Part shown: piece after piece, positions 6,567 to 9,490 of the stretch
How the letters are laid out: each line of letters begins with the position of its first letter
Position numbering within the stretch: position 1 is the stretch's first letter
Assembly (NCBI GenBank): GCA_021792885.1
Contig: JAJYTV010000056.1
Coordinates: 1 to 9,490, forward strand
From: Bacillota bacterium
GTDB taxonomy: Bacteria > Bacillota > Sulfobacillia > JAJZYS01 > JAJYTV01
DNA length: 9,490 bases
Direction: 5' to 3'
Translations under genes and position numbers: made by a program
Notes under the pieces: generated by a model
The model's input: only the letters and a program-made list of their open reading frames with translations
The model's database searches: none
Told to the model about the DNA's origin: nothing

Positions 6567-6692
6567 GGTGTGCAGAAGCACAACTGCAACTAGGCAGCGC
6601 TCAAAGCCGTCGGCAGCAGTGCAGATGTTCGTCGAAGTCACACAGCGATTGGGAGAACGGAGCAGTACCGCTTGGAAGAGGGGGGCAGTTCT

Positions 6693-7277
6693 TTGAGTGA
6701 CGGAGGGATTCCGCACTCCGGGCAGGAGAACTCGGTACCGGTCTACCTCATCCGCAGTTTCATCAATACCCGGGAGATCGCGGAAGGCACGGACATGCTG
6801 TCCTCCCCCGAACTCCTCCGCAAGTGGCTGGCGGAGGCAGGCCTTCCCGGCGGTTCGGATGCGCCGGATCCTGGCGATCTGGAGTGGGTAATCGCTATTC
6901 GCGAGGCACTCCGCAACGTGCTCCAGAGCCATAATGACGGAAGTGTTCCGCACGCCAGCATCGGGGTGCTGAACCGCGCTGCTCGCAGGGCACAGGTCAC
7001 TATCCGCTTCGACCCGCAGGGGAATCCCGAAATCAAGGCGACGCAAGATGGCGTTGCCGGCGCGGTCGGTACGATACTCGCAGCGGTGGAACAGGCCAGG
7101 GTCGATGGTACCTGGGAGCGCCTCAAAGCCTGCCGCCGCGAGGATTGCCGGTGGGTCTTCTTCGATCGGTCGAAGAACCGCTCGGGTACCTGGTGCTCGA
7201 CGGAGGGTTGTGGGAGTCTCATGAAGGCGCGCGCTTACCGGAGAAGGCGTGCTACCGGGAAGCGCCAGAACGAATAG
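6693..7277 (+). CDS. CGNR zinc-finger domain protein (ABATE-type regulator)
   Basis: A 194-residue protein with the two-part CGNR layout. The N-terminal stress-sensing domain contains SFINTRE, in place of the usual DFVNT. The C-terminal zinc finger has ligands Cys147, Cys152, Cys168 and Cys173 with RWVFFDRSKNRSGTWCS between them. The name-giving CGNR is here CGSL, followed by MKARAYRRRR, so the finger is complete but the motif has drifted. CGNR proteins are regarded as DNA-binding regulators that often sit beside transporters. The TTG at 6693 has a G-rich site about eight bases upstream; a second TTG at 6672 would add seven residues. It lies 126 bases after the MFS gene in the same direction, and may regulate the cassette. 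Confidence 0.87.
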   Translation: MSDGGIPHSGQENSVPVYLIRSFINTREIAEGTDMLSSPELLRKWLAEAGLPGGSDAPDPGDLEWVIAIREALRNVLQSHNDGSVPHASIGVLNRAARRAQVTIRFDPQGNPEIKATQDGVAGAVGTILAAVEQARVDGTWERLKACRREDCRWVFFDRSKNRSGTWCSTEGCGSLMKARAYRRRRATGKRQNE

Positions 7278-7428
7278 CGGAGAGGCAGGCGCCCCGGCCG
7301 AAAGCGCAAAGATGTGGCGCCCCTCGTCCCGCTCAATGCGTTGCTTGCCGTCGCCGGTCCGAAGCCGAACCAGCCGTCCGTCTTCAACTTCCCCGCCATG
7401 TCGCCCGGTCGGTGCCGCCGGCGCTGAC

Positions 7429-7680
7429 CTTCGAGTCGCCGCAGCCAGGTTCTCACTTGGCGCTCGCTGCGGCACATGCAGTTGGCCAACGTCTGCTGGT
7501 TCGGCCATGCCTCGCCGCTCTGCCACGCGAAGGAGAGCAGGATGCCGTACAGCGCCTTCTCCTCCCCGCTGAGCGCTGGAAACGCAGCACGACGTTGGGA
7601 ATGTGAGTAAAGCCACCGGACAGGCGGAGGTCCGTACCGGGTTCAAAGAACACAGCGGGCTGCGGATTCTCCGGTAGCAC
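7429..7680 (-). pseudogene. Frameshifted HTH_36-type protein (replication-initiator-like)
   Basis: The minus strand starts well: GGAGAGGGTGGTGAA precedes a GTG at 7678-7680, and the product contains GGFTHIPNVVLRFQ. One base is then missing near 7574, and the reading continues in another frame from 7573 as ALSGEEKALYGILLSFAW and then WPNQQTLANCMCRSERQVRT, ending WLRRLE. Joined, these give a typical N-terminal segment and helix-turn-helix of the HTH_36 proteins found in plasmid and integrative-element replication modules of Bacillota. Beyond residue about 85 the sequence loses sense; a coding-like stretch in a third frame (VEDGRLVRLRTGDGKQRIE, about 7340-7400) may be the continuation after a second shift. 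It is probably inactive. Sequencing error at the single indel is the alternative, but the second break argues against that. Confidence 0.68.
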
Positions 7681-7700
7681 TTCACCACCCTCTCCGGCAG

Positions 7701-7735
7701 AAAGAAAACAGGCCCCCGCCTACGGCAGGAACCTG
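7701..7735 (-). terminator. Rho-independent terminator, minus strand
   Basis: On the minus strand a 12-bp stem including G-T pairs (7709-7720 with 7724-7735) and a GTA loop is followed by TTTTCTTT (7701-7708). It would stop transcription entering from 7736-8341 just before the HTH pseudogene, implying that a minus-strand gene once lay there, or ending read-through from the toxin-antitoxin pair. Confidence 0.65.
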
Positions 7736-8341
7736 GCACGAATACCGTTCATCGTTCGCGGAGACCGCCCACACCTGCTTAAGGCAAGGGTCGGATCGGT
7801 GCGCGCGGCGCTCATGCCTGTAGCGACCGCAGCCTTCCACGACGCCGTCGCGCTGACGGCAGGCCTTAGCGTACTGGGGCCGCTTGCTTCGCTCGGGATC
7901 CGGAGTGGGTTGACGCCGAACATCAATATACGCTGAGCCGGTTCTCCCTCCCGGCTTGAGAGGCGACGGCCCAGCGCTTCATCGGCCCCTTGACCTCCTG
8001 GTCGCTGAACGCGCCGCGCAGCCGTACTGTCAAGAACGTTCAGCGCCTGTGCACTCATGCCTACGAGATGGCTGCAAGGGCGGACATCACAGGGTGCCGC
8101 AGGGGGAGCGTCCCGACGCTCCGCCTCTAGTACCAAGATCTGAGTGCTGCTGGTAATTGGGAAATGCCGTCACGCACCTCTTCGCGCGGCACGATCCCTA
8201 GCTCGCATCGGCACCGCTGATGCATCTCATGGGGCTAACGAGTTCTGCCCAAACTTCTGGCCGTGTTCGACATCCGGACAACAAACTGCCAACAAGACGC
8301 TTCTTCCGCCGAATGCCCAACCTGCAACACAGGAAGCGGCT
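7736..8341. other. Unassigned stretch between HTH remnant and VapC gene
   Basis: No frame gives a protein I can support. The minus frame from 8136 is open but has repetitive, low-sense composition and no family motif. Visible structures are an inverted repeat GGAGCGT/ACGCTCC at 8105-8122 and one GCTAACG at 8234-8240. Probably decayed element DNA. Confidence 0.45.
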
Positions 8342-8779
8342 TCAACCCTGCTGGTCAGGTCGCACCCAAATGCCCATATTCCTTGCCACCGAAGCCATCT
8401 CCCTGTCCAAAGACCAGAGCGGTGCTTTTCGGTCCAAGGCGAGTACGATATAGGCCGCATCGTAAACGGCTAGTCCGTATTCCGTTGAGAGAGACAGGCA
8501 AGCGGCCGCATCCACCTCATGCGACTCGACCAAGAAGTCGCGCAAGGCCCCCAGCGCCTGTTGAGCAGCTTCGTTTGACATGCGCTCCCGACGAATGGCC
8601 ACCCATAAGGCGTTCGCAACTTCGTACCAGAACGTTGGCGGGCAAAACAAGGTGATCGGTTCCTCGACGGCTAGGTTACGAAGTCTCAGGGCTTCATCGG
8701 AGGTCTCTCCGGGCAGCACCCAAGCCAGCGCGACCGACGCGTCAAGTACAGCACCGTCTGCCGCATCGCCAAACGTCAA
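8342..8779 (-). CDS. PIN-domain toxin, VapC-like
   Basis: A 145-residue PIN-domain ribonuclease. The acidic residues of the active site are visible: Asp13 in VLDASVALAWVLPGE, Glu53 in WYEVANAL, Asp107 in YDAAYIVLA and Asp125 in LDREM. VapC toxins cleave tRNA or rRNA and stop growth unless their antitoxin is bound. The TTG start (8777-8779) overlaps the TGA of the ribbon-helix-helix gene by two bases, so translation is coupled, the usual antitoxin-first order. It is the last gene before the unassigned stretch. All catalytic residues are present, so it should be active. Target RNA cannot be told from sequence. Confidence 0.88.
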   Translation of the reverse strand: MTFGDAADGAVLDASVALAWVLPGETSDEALRLRNLAVEEPITLFCPPTFWYEVANALWVAIRRERMSNEAAQQALGALRDFLVESHEVDAAACLSLSTEYGLAVYDAAYIVLALDRKAPLWSLDREMASVARNMGIWVRPDQQG

Positions 8780-9015
8780 AAACGCCGACCTTCTTTGCGC
8801 ATGTTCTGGACATCATCACGCGTGACGAGCCCGGACACCAGCCCCCTCACCAAATCCATCTGTCGGGCGGCTGCGGCACGATCAGGCGCATGAACGGCTT
8901 GCTCCGCCGCCTGAACCATGAAGTCCGACAGACTCATCCCCCTGGTACTCGCCGCCGTCTTGAGGCGACGATGCGTCTCTGGGGATACGTAAACCGTAAT
9001 CTTATCAGCCAACAC
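8776..9015 (-). CDS. Ribbon-helix-helix antitoxin, VapB-like
   Basis: A 79-residue protein. Residues about 5-42, KITVYVSPETHRRLKTAAS then SLSDFMVQAAEQAV, form a ribbon-helix-helix DNA-binding domain (Arc/CopG/MetJ type). The tail DLVRGLVSGLVTRDD to the C terminus should wrap the toxin. It should neutralise VapC and repress the shared promoter as a complex. Two start codons are adjacent: GTG at 9013-9015 and TTG at 9010-9012. GGAGG at 9020-9024 is four bases from the GTG and seven from the TTG, so the TTG is more likely on spacing. Placed beside the right att site, it could stabilise the element by addiction. Confidence 0.86.
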   Translation of the reverse strand: MLADKITVYVSPETHRRLKTAASTRGMSLSDFMVQAAEQAVHAPDRAAAARQMDLVRGLVSGLVTRDDVQNMRKEGRRF

Positions 9016-9038
9016 GGCACCTCCCTTCAGACGTTACC

Positions 9039-9068
9039 ACTTTACCTCTTTAACGTTAGCTTGGGCAA
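9039..9068 (-). promoter_or_regulatory. Putative promoter of the VapBC-like pair
   Basis: On the minus strand TTGCCC (9063-9068), an 18-base spacer and TAAAGT (9039-9044) lie about 30 bases before the start. The spacer holds the palindromic TAACGTTA (9051-9058), a plausible operator for the antitoxin, and part of the GCTAACG repeat family. Confidence 0.5.
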
Positions 9069-9078
9069 TGTGCAGTCC

Positions 9079-9098
9079 TGCTAACGTATTTGCTAACG
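9079..9098 (+). repeat. TGCTAACG tandem pair near attR (possible integrase arm sites)
   Basis: TGCTAACG at 9079-9086 and 9091-9098, period 12, resembles the pair at 3633-3652; an inverted copy (CGTTAGC) lies at 9054-9060. All these copies are within the island. The role as arm-type sites is inference. Confidence 0.45.
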
Positions 9099-9228
9099 CT
9101 TTTCGCGTGAAGTCACAGCAAACGGCGGAAAACAACAGGCAACCGGCACCCTGAAACCCGCTTCAGAAGGCCATCGCGGCAAGTGCCGGGATACAACGGA
9201 AAGCCCTCTCCTTACCTCCGCAGCAAGA

Positions 9229-9264
9229 GCCGCAGGTTCGAATCCTGCCGGGCGCGCCAAGTTT
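9229..9264 (+). repeat. attR-like direct repeat (truncated tRNA-Arg 3' end)
   Basis: A 36-base exact copy of 3523-3558. Just upstream (9215-9228) the anticodon region is also recognisable but with a C for G change and a one-base deletion, and nothing earlier fits a tRNA, so this is not a functional gene. It marks the right boundary of the element. Confidence 0.85.
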
Positions 9265-9292
9265 AGGTCCCTGAAGCCCGCTCCAGGAGCGG

Positions 9293-9343
9293 ATCGAAAG
9301 ATTCGAGGCACTCGATGTTCGTGCGCTTGCACTTGCTTTCGAT
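9293..9343 (+). other. Diverged stem-loop after the right att copy
   Basis: ATCGAAAG (9293-9300) pairs with CTTTCGAT (9336-9343) at the foot of a long imperfect stem-loop. TCGAGGCACTC at 9303-9313 is shared with the tRNA terminator stem at 3596-3606. It is probably a relic of the original tRNA terminator region or of an older att site. Confidence 0.4.
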
Positions 9344-9383
9344 TTGTTAACACATTCGCTGGCAGTGTCCCCGCCGGCGGTCT

Positions 9384-9490
9384 CTAGAGCCTGCTCTTGA
9401 AATATTCCTGCGACACCTGCAGCTGCCGCTTCCGAATCTCGTCCCCCCAAAGATGTCCATGGATTTCTCCGGTCCTCTTGGAGACCTTGG
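9384..9490 (-). CDS. Possible 3' end of a gene entering from outside
   Basis: The minus strand is open from the window edge to a TAG at 9384-9386. The reading is KVSKRTGEIHGHLWGDEI then RKRQLQVSQEYFKSRL, with mostly G or C at third positions as in the neighbouring genes. The fragment is only 34 residues and no family is recognised. It could equally be a chance open stretch. Confidence 0.35.
   Translation of the reverse strand, partial: KVSKRTGEIHGHLWGDEIRKRQLQVSQEYFKSRL

Noticed and set aside
6513..7739. A 408-codon minus-strand open frame
   Set aside because: It is antisense to the end of the MFS gene and all of the CGNR gene; only a short part near 7340-7400 may be a piece of the frameshifted HTH gene.
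8105..8122. GGAGCGT/ACGCTCC hairpin as a terminator
   Set aside because: The stem is short, the loop small and no T tract follows, so it is not supported as a terminator.
9215..9260. Second tRNA-Arg gene
   Set aside because: Only the T arm and acceptor 3' half are preserved; the anticodon arm is damaged and no 5' half exists.
9093..9450. Minus-strand frames reading ARPAGFEPAA and GRIRTCGSCC, and at 3044-3604 ARQDSNLRPLAP
   Set aside because: These are the well-known false proteins produced by translating the antisense strand of tRNA 3' ends.
3478..9490. CRISPR array
   Set aside because: The repeats seen are two-copy att cores and short 8-9 base motifs, with no regular repeat-spacer pattern and no cas genes.

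Overview
The window is GC-rich bacterial DNA. Strong purine-rich Shine-Dalgarno sites precede TTG and GTG starts, the tRNA gene carries an encoded CCA end, and there is a YodB-like HxlR regulator. Together these fit a high-GC Bacillota lineage, but the species cannot be fixed from the sequence and a Chloroflexota-like host is not excluded.

Left part, 1-3480, looks like ordinary chromosome. A PRC-barrel-like protein gene (+) and its hairpin terminator are followed by two minus-strand gene pairs. The first pair is a MauE-type membrane protein coupled by overlap to a HAD phosphohydrolase. The second is an HtrA/DegP-type serine protease followed by a DsrE-like protein. Divergent from the protease is an HxlR-family regulator (+) with two cysteines placed like the redox cysteines of YodB. 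The shared intergenic region holds a 17-bp perfect palindrome that sits in the -35/-10 spacer of the putative protease promoter and overlaps the -35 region of the regulator promoter. A tRNA-Arg(CCG) gene with its own promoter and a perfect 15-bp terminator stem follows.

Middle part, about 3523-9264, is best read as a decayed integrative element inserted at the 3' end of tRNA-Arg. A 36-bp exact copy of the tRNA 3' end plus 5 flanking bases recurs at 9229-9264. Next to the left end lies the C-terminal scrap of a tyrosine integrase with compensating frameshifts. A frameshifted gene for a HTH_36-type (replication-initiator-like) protein lies at about 7429-7680, and GCTAACG repeats near both ends could be integrase arm sites. 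Cargo that still looks intact is an arginase/agmatinase-family enzyme with unusual metal ligands, a 12-helix MFS exporter, a CGNR-type zinc-finger regulator, and a VapBC-like toxin-antitoxin pair next to the right end. The first three run in one direction and look like one cassette: modify a guanidino compound, export it, regulate. That reading is inference.

Right end, 9265-9490, holds a diverged stem-loop after the tRNA fragment and possibly the last codons of a minus-strand gene entering from outside. Two stretches, 3627-4372 (apart from the integrase scrap and a promoter) and 7736-8341, have no gene I can support.
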